Source: a bacterium
GTDB taxonomy: Bacteria; Armatimonadota; Abditibacteriia; Abditibacteriales; Abditibacteriaceae
Assembly: GCA_004172935.1 (NCBI GenBank)
Contig: SDZD01000003.1
Location: forward strand, 186,001 to 250,000
Length of the DNA stretch: 64,000 nucleotides
Direction of reading: 5' to 3'
Shown here one piece after another: positions 27,007-35,859 of this stretch (positions within the stretch are counted from its first letter, which is position 1; each line of letters opens with the position of its first letter). The notes below the pieces were generated by a model. The model ran no database searches and was not told the DNA's origin. It saw only the letters and a list, made by a program, of their open reading frames with translations. Position numbers and translations under genes: made by a program.

Positions 27007-28578
27007 ATGTCATACGAAGAAGACGCCCTTTCAAGCGCACGCTCCGACGAAACCTCGTCGGGCACAAACTCTAATGCCGAGCGCGAGGCAGATGCACGTT
27101 ACCGGGCGCTTGCCTCGGTTCTGGTGATTTGGAGCACTACGCCCGAAGGCGAATTCTTCGAGCGCGAAACTGGCTGGCGCGAGTTCACCGGGCAAGCGCC
27201 CACTTTGGCTCGCGGTTTTGGCTGGCTTGATTGCGTTCACCCGGAAGATCTGGCTCAATTGCGCTCTGTCCTCAAACACGGTGCCCTCACCGAGCAAGCA
27301 TTCGAGGCCGAATTTCGTCTGCGGCGCTTCGATGGCGAATATCGCATTGTGTTGGTGCGTGCCGTTCCTATTTACCACGACCAGAAATTTGTGGAGTGGG
27401 CAGGAACCCTCGCCGATATAGAAGAGGCTCGCCGCTCCGATGAGCGACTGCGTGAAGGCGAAGAACGTCTTCGTTTTGCTCTGGCTGTCAGTGGTGCAGC
27501 GGTGTGGGATTGGAACATCCAGACCGGCGACCTCGAATGGAACGACGGTTATCATCGTATTTTCGGCACTAACTCCGAAATACCGGGTGTGATGTCCGAC
27601 TTTGTGGCCTGTATCCATGAAGACGACGCCGAGCAAATTGTGGCCAAGATTCACCAAGCGCTCAAAACCGACGATGTCACCAACCTGGAATATCGCATGG
27701 TGCATGAAGACGGCGCCGTGGTGTGGGTACGCATCATGGGGCGCGTGTTCTCCCGCGATGCAAGCGGTAACGCCATTCGCAAAATGGGCGTTATTACCGA
27801 TATTACCGCCCAGAAAGAAGCCGAGGAAGTGCTTCGTCGCTCACAGATCGAACTGAGAAGCGAGGCGAATACCGCGCGTGCCGAAGCCGATGAACTGCGC
27901 CGCCGTTTGTTGGCGCGCTTGGTTGGAGCGCAGGAGGAAGAACGCCGCCGCTTATCGCGCGAATTGCACGACCAGATGGGGCAAACCCTCACTGTCGTTG
28001 CCATGAATTTGCGCGCGCTTTCAGAATACGTTCATGACGTAACCAGAGAGTTTCGGGGGGCCGATCCAACGCTCGAACTTGACATCGAACGTCGTTTCAA
28101 AACACTGCACACCGCAGTTGGTAATTTGGGTCAACAGGTCGGTTCGCTGGCGCGTGAACTGCGTCCGCCCTCGCTCGATACGTTGGGTCTAATCCCGGCC
28201 CTGCGTCAGTTTGTGGGCGAATGGGAGAGTGCCACTGGCATTGCTACCCAGTTCGATGTTCTTGGTTTCGGTGGCGAAAAATCGCGTTTCGACCCCGAAA
28301 GCGAAGTGGCCCTTTATCGTGTCATTCAGGAGGCCCTTACCAACGTGGCTCGCCACGCCGACGCCAAAACCGTGAGCGTGTTGTTGCAACGCCCCAATCG
28401 CGAAATCATGGCTATTGTCGAGGATAACGGCAATGGTTTTGACCCCGAACAAGTACCGCACAACAGGTTAGGATTGGTTGGTATGCGTGAGCGATTGGAC
28501 GCAGTGGGAGGAACTTTCCAAATCGAGAGCAAACCTAATAGCGGAACTACTATTTTCGCGCGCGTGCCATTAAATTGA
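27007..28578 (+). CDS. PAS-domain sensor histidine kinase (HisKA_3, NarL-type)
   Basis: PAS motifs; LSRELHDQMGQTLTVVAMNL (HisKA_3 H box); VIQEALTNVARHADAKTV; GLVGMRERLDAVGG. Confidence 0.92.
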   Translation: MSYEEDALSSARSDETSSGTNSNAEREADARYRALASVLVIWSTTPEGEFFERETGWREFTGQAPTLARGFGWLDCVHPEDLAQLRSVLKHGALTEQAFEAEFRLRRFDGEYRIVLVRAVPIYHDQKFVEWAGTLADIEEARRSDERLREGEERLRFALAVSGAAVWDWNIQTGDLEWNDGYHRIFGTNSEIPGVMSDFVACIHEDDAEQIVAKIHQALKTDDVTNLEYRMVHEDGAVVWVRIMGRVFSRDASGNAIRKMGVITDITAQKEAEEVLRRSQIELRSEANTARAEADELRRRLLARLVGAQEEERRRLSRELHDQMGQTLTVVAMNLRALSEYVHDVTREFRGADPTLELDIERRFKTLHTAVGNLGQQVGSLARELRPPSLDTLGLIPALRQFVGEWESATGIATQFDVLGFGGEKSRFDPESEVALYRVIQEALTNVARHADAKTVSVLLQRPNREIMAIVEDNGNGFDPEQVPHNRLGLVGMRERLDAVGGTFQIESKPNSGTTIFARVPLN

Positions 28579-28715
28579 GGGAAAATTGTAATATAAGATG
28601 TGTTAGCTGCAAATACTCGTAATTAAAGGGATTATCCTGAGAGAAGCATTGGTTTCAGTCCGTCAGACTGAAAACGCGGATTATATCTAGGGTTATATCT
28701 TCTGGCCATGTCACT

Positions 28716-29366
28716 ATGAAATCTGAAAGACCGTTGCGAGTGTTTGTAGCTGAAGACCACGCACTAGTGCGTGAGGGGTTGATACTGCTTATCAACGCGC
28801 AGAACGACATGGAAGTGGTAGGGTCGGCGGGCGATGGCGAGACTGCATGGAAAGTTTTGCGCGAGGTTTCGCCCGATGTCGCGGTACTTGATGTTTCGTT
28901 ACCTCAACTGAATGGTGCCCAGGTTGCGGCGCGTATCAAAACGGCCCTCTCACACATCAAAATTCTGGGGCTATCTGCTTATGGCGATGCTGCCCACGTG
29001 CGCGCCTTTGTCGAGGCGGGGGCTTCGGCCTATGTTCTCAAGCACGCCGCCGCCCACGAACTGACCGATGCTATCCGCACTGTTGCCGCAGGGGGAACAC
29101 ACTTTGCGCCCGAACTGCTGCCTGTTGTGGGGGTGGAAGCCGGACAGGTTTTTCAAAGCGATATTCCCCTGTCTCCGCGCGAAGTCGAAGTGGTGCGGCT
29201 AGTGGCGTGGGGTTACTCCAACAAAGACATCGCGGCTCGTTTGCATGTATCGAGCAAAACCGTCGAGGGGTATAAAACCCGTCTTTTCGAGAAGTTGGGG
29301 CTTGGTTCGCGCGTCGAACTTGTGCGTTACGCGCTTAAACGCGGCTGGCTCAGCGAAGAGAATTAG
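28716..29366 (+). CDS. NarL/LuxR-family response regulator
   Basis: RVFVAEDHALVREGL...VAVLDVSLPQLNG; LSPREVEVVRLVAWGYSNKDIAARLHVSSKTVEGYKTRLFEKLGL. Confidence 0.95.
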   Translation: MKSERPLRVFVAEDHALVREGLILLINAQNDMEVVGSAGDGETAWKVLREVSPDVAVLDVSLPQLNGAQVAARIKTALSHIKILGLSAYGDAAHVRAFVEAGASAYVLKHAAAHELTDAIRTVAAGGTHFAPELLPVVGVEAGQVFQSDIPLSPREVEVVRLVAWGYSNKDIAARLHVSSKTVEGYKTRLFEKLGLGSRVELVRYALKRGWLSEEN

Positions 29367-29400
29367 AAGCCAACTCAAAACCATCCGATATTCGCCCCGT

Positions 29401-30843
29401 TCATACCACGAACGGGGCGTTCTTCTTTTTAAATTCCTCGGCATACATCACGTTCTTGAAGCGCCAGATATAAACCTGCCCATTGAAACTATAAGTCACC
29501 GGCTCCACGGGATGACAGCAGGACGATTTCAGAAATTCTTCGGCGCGTGACGACTTAAGTGCGCCGTAGTTAATGGCCGTGAAGAATACGAAGAGCGCTA
29601 TCAGGCAGAACAGCAGCCCCGCTCCCAGTTGCGAGAATGAGTCGCTTGTGGCGCATAAATAGGCTCCTATCGTCACCAGTGGCACAGAAAGCCCCGCTCC
29701 CCATCCCGTTCCCGACGATGCGGCCCTGGACACGCTTTGATGCCGTAGGCACGCCTGACAACCGGGGACGTAGCGCCGCCCCGATGGCGAGTTCACGACA
29801 ATATCGGCGTCGCGTTCGGCCTTCTCGAAACAACAGGCGCAGCGCTGAGGAAATTCAGCATCGGAGTGCGTCAGCACCACGCGATAGACACCGGAGGCTA
29901 ATCGTGACTGTGCGAGGTTGGCTTCATGGGCAGTAAACGAGAAGTCATCGGCGTCGGTGAGGGCAGGAGAAGAAGGAGGCGTCCACAGCTCTTGAAATGC
30001 CTGAACCGATAGAGGACGCGCATCAATGGGAAGTTGCAGCGCCGCTTCGAGGGCCGAGTGCAGATGCGGAGCGATGTCGAGCGCGGGCAGTTCGACACCT
30101 GCGGCCCTGTCTACTGCTGAAGGGGGAGTGCTTGCGCCCAGTAAAAAGTACAGCGTGGCTCCCAGTGAGTACACATCCGAAGCCGCTCCCTGTGGGGCGT
30201 GCTCGCCATACGATTCGGGTGGCGCGTAGCCTGGCGTGCCAATACGCCCCGAAAGCGAAAGTGGTCGCGTCGAAATATCTTTCTCGTCGCATGGTTGCAC
30301 GAGATCGAAGTCCAACAGTACGGCGCCCCGCTCGGTCAAAATAGCGTTTTCTGGTTTGACATCGAGGTGAACTAAATTGTGCTTGTGCAGTGCCGCCAAT
30401 GCCCCGGCCAATTCGCTCGCGCAATTAAGCGCCTCTTGCATATCAAGTGCGCCTTGTGCCTCGATATGTTGATGAAGTGTCGGCCCTTCCAGTAACTCCA
30501 TCGCTACATAAACGGTGTTGTTTTCGCGCCACGTCTCGAAAACTCGCGCCAGATGGGGATGCTCAATCGCCTTTAGTTGTTTAGCTTGTTCCAGCACTCG
30601 CTCGCCCCACGCATCGAGAAATTTGGCGCCGTCCTCGTCCACCACCACGATATTGTTTTGCTCGCGCCCGCATCCCGGAAACACGCACTCTTTGATGGCG
30701 ACTCTTTGCTCACTCTCAAGGAGAAGCGCGCCATAGGTGATGCCATAGCCTCCGCGTCCGATTTCGCTTTCGAGTCGGTAGCGGCCCTCGCCTAAAAGCG
30801 TTTCTGTGGGCAAGGGGGTCGCAGCGAGAGCGGCAAGGAGCAT
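29401..30843 (-). CDS. Serine/threonine protein kinase with C-terminal CxxC-type region and TM helices
   Basis: GRGGYGITYGA, VAIKECVFPGC, HKHNLVHLDVKPENAIL, VLLDFDLVQ, GTPGYAPPE; CACC...CQAC; two TM segments. Confidence 0.88.
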   Translation of the reverse strand: MLLAALAATPLPTETLLGEGRYRLESEIGRGGYGITYGALLLESEQRVAIKECVFPGCGREQNNIVVVDEDGAKFLDAWGERVLEQAKQLKAIEHPHLARVFETWRENNTVYVAMELLEGPTLHQHIEAQGALDMQEALNCASELAGALAALHKHNLVHLDVKPENAILTERGAVLLDFDLVQPCDEKDISTRPLSLSGRIGTPGYAPPESYGEHAPQGAASDVYSLGATLYFLLGASTPPSAVDRAAGVELPALDIAPHLHSALEAALQLPIDARPLSVQAFQELWTPPSSPALTDADDFSFTAHEANLAQSRLASGVYRVVLTHSDAEFPQRCACCFEKAERDADIVVNSPSGRRYVPGCQACLRHQSVSRAASSGTGWGAGLSVPLVTIGAYLCATSDSFSQLGAGLLFCLIALFVFFTAINYGALKSSRAEEFLKSSCCHPVEPVTYSFNGQVYIWRFKNVMYAEEFKKKNAPFVV

Positions 30844-30916
30844 AGGCTTACAGGAATGCAATCAGGTGCCGCTTTTCCTGATGAACGACGCTTGCTGCGG
30901 TTCGCCGCTTTTGAAT

Positions 30917-31333
30917 TTACACCTCGAAGGGCGCCATATCGGGCGGTACGAAACGGGCGCGCGACATCGGATTCATCAAGGTACGTTTCGAGTAGAAACG
31001 CAGCGGTGCTTTGGAATCGCCCCACTCCTGTAGTAAGCGAGGAAAAACCTCTTCGAGTGAGCCACCATCGGCATTGGCAAATGCCCCGACATGGCGCACC
31101 CAGAAGATGGTGAGTGTTTCATGATAGCCGCTCATGGGGCCATCAATAACCCCGGTTGCGGCATTGTAGCGCTGGATGGCCGCGCGCATTCGTTGTAGAG
31201 CCTTTTCCGCGTCATTCTCGGCATACCAGAAGCTGAGAGCCACCGCTAAATGTGCCTCGTGCGTCCATTCGGCGCGCGGAAGAGTGCCTTCCTCGAATGC
31301 GGCCACCAATTCGGGCATCGGGCGAGACAGCAT
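30917..31333 (-). CDS. Conserved hypothetical protein (138 aa)
   Basis: MLSRPMPELVAAFEEGTLPRAEWTHEAHLAVALSFWYAEN...; ATG directly abuts the TAA of the upstream ligase gene. Confidence 0.75.
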   Translation of the reverse strand: MLSRPMPELVAAFEEGTLPRAEWTHEAHLAVALSFWYAENDAEKALQRMRAAIQRYNAATGVIDGPMSGYHETLTIFWVRHVGAFANADGGSLEEVFPRLLQEWGDSKAPLRFYSKRTLMNPMSRARFVPPDMAPFEV

Positions 31334-32050
31334 TTAAAAGCGGAAATTCCACTCCGAACGCGAGTAGCGCTTCTCGATGAGTTGCTCCACTCGTTCACCA
31401 GGCCACTTATCGGTCGGCTCATCGGCACCAAATGCTTGAGCCAACGCGCTTTTTACCTTGTCGCGTTCGAGCGGCACGTTGGTAATGAAATCGACGTGCG
31501 AACGTCTGGCGCGGTAATCTGGCTCTTTCGATGGCGGGCGCAGAACACTGCCGACCAACTCCAAATCGAAATCGACCAGCACCGTGCCGTGGAACAGGAA
31601 GAAACGAGCGCGTCGTTTTTGCGCGTTGCCCGAAAATTTGAGTCCGTTCCATGTCAGGTCGGTGTGACCCTGTATGGCGACTTCGCCTTCGAGATGGGGC
31701 TTAAGGGAGTCGCGCACTCGGCTCATCACGAACTCGTTGGTCGCGCTTACGTTCAGCGCTTGTCCGGCTTCGATGCGGCCAATCAGCGCATAGTTCAGGC
31801 AGCCTGGCCCTTGAAGCACGGTGCCCCCGCCACTGGCGCGGCGCAGAATAGGGATGTTGCGCGCGTTGCACTCTTCTATGTTGCTTTCGATGGCGGCGCG
31901 ATTGGTGTAACCCAGTGCCACAAAGTAGCGCGGCGATTCCCAGAAGCGCAGCATTGGGGCGCCGCCCTCTTCTTCGGCGAAGTCGAGCAAAGCTTCGTCT
32001 AGTGCGAGGTTGCCAGCAGGTGTTGGTGATGAAAAATCGAGCAGTTGCAC
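31334..32050 (-). CDS. Lipoate-protein ligase A/biotin ligase-family protein
   Basis: NLALDEALLDFAEEEGGAPMLRFWESPRYFVALGYTN; ILRRASGGGTVLQGPGCLNYALI; DLTWNGLKFSGNAQKRR. Confidence 0.88.
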   Translation of the reverse strand: MQLLDFSSPTPAGNLALDEALLDFAEEEGGAPMLRFWESPRYFVALGYTNRAAIESNIEECNARNIPILRRASGGGTVLQGPGCLNYALIGRIEAGQALNVSATNEFVMSRVRDSLKPHLEGEVAIQGHTDLTWNGLKFSGNAQKRRARFFLFHGTVLVDFDLELVGSVLRPPSKEPDYRARRSHVDFITNVPLERDKVKSALAQAFGADEPTDKWPGERVEQLIEKRYSRSEWNFRF

Positions 32051-32054
32051 AGCT

Positions 32055-33548
32055 TTAAGGCGTGGCGGGAATTTTCCGCGATGTCCACTGGAAAATCCAG
32101 ATGATGAAAATGGAACTCCCTAATAGTGACAGCGACGAAGATAATCCCGAAAGATAGTCTCCGCGCAAAAAGTAAATCGTGAGAGCGGTTAAGAACGGGT
32201 AGGTGACGCCCAATACCGAAGTCAGATTCTTTTGGCCTTTGCCCCAGTAGCGGCGGTCGAAGTACGAAAATAGGCGCGCAAATCCGAAGGCGAAAATAGG
32301 AATACCCAGCCAACCGAAGTTAACAAACGCTTCGGCAGTCATCGGCTCGGCCATGTTGGTGTTCACCATGTCGAAATACTCGGCGACCATCTGCCCCGAA
32401 CCCAACGGTTTATCGTACCAGAACATACGTGGTACCCAGAATAACGTGTTGCCCATTAATTGATAGCCATTCGAGGCGCCTTCGCGCGTGGCCCACTCCA
32501 TTGAGGCCGCGACCATCGAATAGCCGTCGAAGTCGGCATCGGTGAGGTTGGTTGACCAGTCGTTAGTGAATTGAATGTTGCTCAATTGGTCGGCGGAGGT
32601 GACATTTCGCGTTGCCGAGAGAAGCGGGAAAATCGTTAATCCGGCCAATGTCAGAGCCAATGAAATCCATAGCCCCGTCATACGGATTTTACGCATGTGG
32701 AAGTACAGACAGCAGAATCCTATGAGGATGGAGCCAAACCAGAAACGCGCGATAGCGATGGGATTATTCATCGTGAAGGTAATCAGTGCGCAAATGGTGA
32801 ATGCGCTCCAATGTACCCACTTCGATTTGCCGCGTGTCAGCATCAATAGGCCCGTCGCCGCGACTGGAATACCGCGACACATCGAGTTCACGATCAAGAA
32901 TGTGCTTTTGTCTGCTGCATCTCCCGAAATCTGAGACCCTGCGCCACGCAACAACAATACTTCTAGGCCAAGCAACATGACCAAAAGGCCCAGCGCCATT
33001 ATACATAGCGCCACTGTGAACAGATAAGTCCAGTTCGAACAGATGTATTCGTAGCGAGGTTTATTGGTTGGCGGAGGAGTCGGCTCGGCGTTGAGAACGG
33101 ACGAACCATAGAACAGGGAGTAAAGTCCACACCATATCAGCGTGGCGCAGTTGACCCACAGCGCGTACTTATCGAACAAACCTACGTCCGATTGATAGGA
33201 ACTTTCTTGAACTAGAAATTGGATAAACGGCGCGTAGAATAGGAAGAAGACAACGTAAGTCCAGTGCGAGGTATTCAGGCTAAAAGCCCGTTCGCGTGCC
33301 GCATCATATAGTCCCAGAAATGACACTATGCCCACCAGAACGAAAGAAATCGTGGTGGGTAAATAAACGCTGAATGCATCGCCCCGAATGTCGAGCGAAA
33401 AGAGCGAACCCCACAGCACGACAGCCAGAATGATGAAGAACAGATTGTGCTGAAATGTGGCGGGGGCACGGCGCACCTTCAGCAACGAGGTGCGCGAGGA
33501 TGTGGCTCGTGATGAGCGCAACATCGGAGTTCGCGCGGAACTGGTCAT
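32055..33548 (-). CDS. O-antigen/oligosaccharide repeat-unit polymerase-like membrane protein
   Basis: About 12 hydrophobic segments; located next to the BY-kinase and export genes. Confidence 0.65.
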   Translation of the reverse strand: MTSSARTPMLRSSRATSSRTSLLKVRRAPATFQHNLFFIILAVVLWGSLFSLDIRGDAFSVYLPTTISFVLVGIVSFLGLYDAARERAFSLNTSHWTYVVFFLFYAPFIQFLVQESSYQSDVGLFDKYALWVNCATLIWCGLYSLFYGSSVLNAEPTPPPTNKPRYEYICSNWTYLFTVALCIMALGLLVMLLGLEVLLLRGAGSQISGDAADKSTFLIVNSMCRGIPVAATGLLMLTRGKSKWVHWSAFTICALITFTMNNPIAIARFWFGSILIGFCCLYFHMRKIRMTGLWISLALTLAGLTIFPLLSATRNVTSADQLSNIQFTNDWSTNLTDADFDGYSMVAASMEWATREGASNGYQLMGNTLFWVPRMFWYDKPLGSGQMVAEYFDMVNTNMAEPMTAEAFVNFGWLGIPIFAFGFARLFSYFDRRYWGKGQKNLTSVLGVTYPFLTALTIYFLRGDYLSGLSSSLSLLGSSIFIIWIFQWTSRKIPATP

Positions 33549-33551
33549 TTC

Positions 33552-33594
33552 AAAAAAACGCCGCAGTCATGAAAAGACTGTTCGTGACTGCGGC
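33552..33594 (-). terminator. Intrinsic terminator (minus strand) between BY-kinase and polymerase genes
   Basis: gccgcagtca / tgactgcggc stem; T-run on the minus strand (aaaaaaa on plus). Confidence 0.75.
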
Positions 33595-33606
33595 AACCCT
33601 ATGGGC

Positions 33607-35826
33607 TTAAGAGGGGGCGTCGCCGCCTGTGAGGTAAGCCTTGTAACGGTAATCGCTGTAGTACACCGAGCTTTCGGCGTCCTGTTTGTTCAGCACGATA
33701 CCGGGCATTCGTGTTCCGGTTGCTTCCAGAAGCTCGATGGCACGCTCTACTCCATGGCGGCGGGCATCCTTGGTCGAAAGCACGAACACGACACCGTTTA
33801 CCATCGTGGCCACGATTTGGGCGTCGGCCATGAACGGAGCGGGCGGCGTGTCGATGATGAGGACATCGGCGCGTTCCTGCAAGGCGCGCACGAGGTCGCG
33901 CGACTCCATAGAATCGAGCAATTCGGGCGGATTGGGAGGCATTGGTCCCGCTGGCATGATCTCCAGATTGTCCAGTACCTGCACCAGCGTTTCTTCCATT
34001 GTTGCCAGTCCTGCGACGACGCTGGTGAAGCCCGCTGTGTTGGCGACATCGAACAACACGTGGACTTGCGGACGACGCAAATCGGCATCAAGCAGGATGA
34101 CCTTCTTGCCGTTGAGCGCCATCGCGATGGCTAAGTTGACAGCAACAGTCGATTTGCCCTCGTGTGGTTGGCTCGATGTGAACGCAAGCGAGGTATGCTT
34201 GGCGTTAGGCATACCCAGCACGAGCTGCGTGCGCAACATACGGAAGCTTTCCAACAATACTGGCGAAGGCGAAGGCCCAAGCAACAGAGGGTTGCCCTTT
34301 TCGCGAGTGAGCGGAATCTGAGCGAGAATGGGCAAGCCGGAAATCTGACGAGCATCTTCCTCGTTGTAGACGCGATCATCGAAGCGGTCAACCAGAGCCG
34401 CACCGCCAATGGCACACAAAGTTCCCAGTAACAGAGCCAACACCAACGTCGATTTCAGCAGTGGCGAAACCAGTTCCGCCTCATCTGCACGCGAAATGAT
34501 GCGCGCATTAGTCATCGGCGCTTCTTTCGAGATGCTGAGGGTTTGGAATTTCTCCTGAAGCGAACCGAAGAGGGCTGTGGTAATTGCTAAATCCGCTTGC
34601 AACTGCGACAGGCGATATTCGCGGTCGGGGAGTTGCTTCAAGCTCTGCTTTTCCACATTCAGGTTTTGTTGCATCGCCGAAACGCTGGCCTGTTTGGCCC
34701 ACACCTCGGCCTGTGTTTCAGAGATACCTTGCGCCAACTGTAAACGAAGCGGGTTGGGCGCCTCTCGCTCTCCAGTCACTTCGCGTGCCGACTCCTGACG
34801 CAAGCGGTCTTTGAGTGCCGTGATTTGTCCCTGCAGGTCTTGAACTTCCGGGCTATTAGGGGTGTATTCCTGCAAGGCCGTAATGAGTTTGCCTTCCAAC
34901 TCCGTCAGTTGCGCCTTGAGGGCAGCTACTGCTGGGCGCTCCGTGATGGTGCGCTCGGCGACTTGTGTGGTGGGGACGCCCGCGATCTGTGCTTTTAAGT
35001 CACGCAAACGAGCCTCGCCAGCGGCGACTTCGGCGCTGGTGGTTTTGAGTTGCGTTGTCATGGTGCCGATGAGTTCGACGCGAGCCTGAGACTCTGTCGG
35101 CAAATCGGCGATGTCATATTTGATTTTGTAATCGCGCAACGCCTGACGCTGTTTGTCGAGAGTGCCCTGAACACGATTCAACTGGCTTTGCACATAATCG
35201 GCAGAGCCTTTGTACTGCTCGGAGTTCGATTCCTGATTCTGCCTCAAATAGGCTGCGCAAATGGCGTTCGCATAAGCGTTGGCTTTATTCTCATCGCGTC
35301 CCGAAACATACACCGAAATGATGTCGGTCTGGCGAATCGGACGGATGCTGACGACCATGTCCTCATCTGCCGTTTTACGATCTGACGCGGGCAACATCTT
35401 CAACGCCGTCTCACGCACCATATTGGAGTTGAGGATGACGACTTCAGTTTCTTGTGAGCGTGCTCCTGTCGAACCCACCAGTGAACCCAGAGCGGGCAAA
35501 CTGTCCGCGATATTCGACATCGGGTTCTTATCTGTGTTGATAAGAACATCGGCCTGTGCGCGGTAAATGCGCGGTGCAAAGCGCATGTAAATCGCCGCGA
35601 GTGCTATAACACCCAAAAATATGCCACCCGCAAGTTTGCGGCGACGGCGCAGCAGGCTCAGAAGGCGCTGCCAGCGTTGCGCGCTGTTCTCATCTTCGCG
35701 GTCGCGCACATAAGTAAGACTCGACTCGCCATTGCTCCAGGTGTTGTTCTGGGGCGCCCGCATTTCGACCGATGTAGGAGAGGAGGATGCTAGGGCATCC
35801 GAATAAGGCTCTTTGCCGTTTTGCAT
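33607..35826 (-). CDS. Polysaccharide co-polymerase / BY-kinase (Wzc-like tyrosine autokinase)
   Basis: Wzz-like N-terminus; SSQPHEGKSTVAVNLAIAMALNGKKVILLDADLRRP Walker A/A'; VLIIDTPPAP Walker B; Tyr-containing tail VYYSDYRYKAY. Confidence 0.92.
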   Translation of the reverse strand: MQNGKEPYSDALASSSPTSVEMRAPQNNTWSNGESSLTYVRDREDENSAQRWQRLLSLLRRRRKLAGGIFLGVIALAAIYMRFAPRIYRAQADVLINTDKNPMSNIADSLPALGSLVGSTGARSQETEVVILNSNMVRETALKMLPASDRKTADEDMVVSIRPIRQTDIISVYVSGRDENKANAYANAICAAYLRQNQESNSEQYKGSADYVQSQLNRVQGTLDKQRQALRDYKIKYDIADLPTESQARVELIGTMTTQLKTTSAEVAAGEARLRDLKAQIAGVPTTQVAERTITERPAVAALKAQLTELEGKLITALQEYTPNSPEVQDLQGQITALKDRLRQESAREVTGEREAPNPLRLQLAQGISETQAEVWAKQASVSAMQQNLNVEKQSLKQLPDREYRLSQLQADLAITTALFGSLQEKFQTLSISKEAPMTNARIISRADEAELVSPLLKSTLVLALLLGTLCAIGGAALVDRFDDRVYNEEDARQISGLPILAQIPLTREKGNPLLLGPSPSPVLLESFRMLRTQLVLGMPNAKHTSLAFTSSQPHEGKSTVAVNLAIAMALNGKKVILLDADLRRPQVHVLFDVANTAGFTSVVAGLATMEETLVQVLDNLEIMPAGPMPPNPPELLDSMESRDLVRALQERADVLIIDTPPAPFMADAQIVATMVNGVVFVLSTKDARRHGVERAIELLEATGTRMPGIVLNKQDAESSVYYSDYRYKAYLTGGDAPS

Positions 35827-35859
35827 GAAAAAAAGGTGACCCGAATTAAGGAATGAGTT

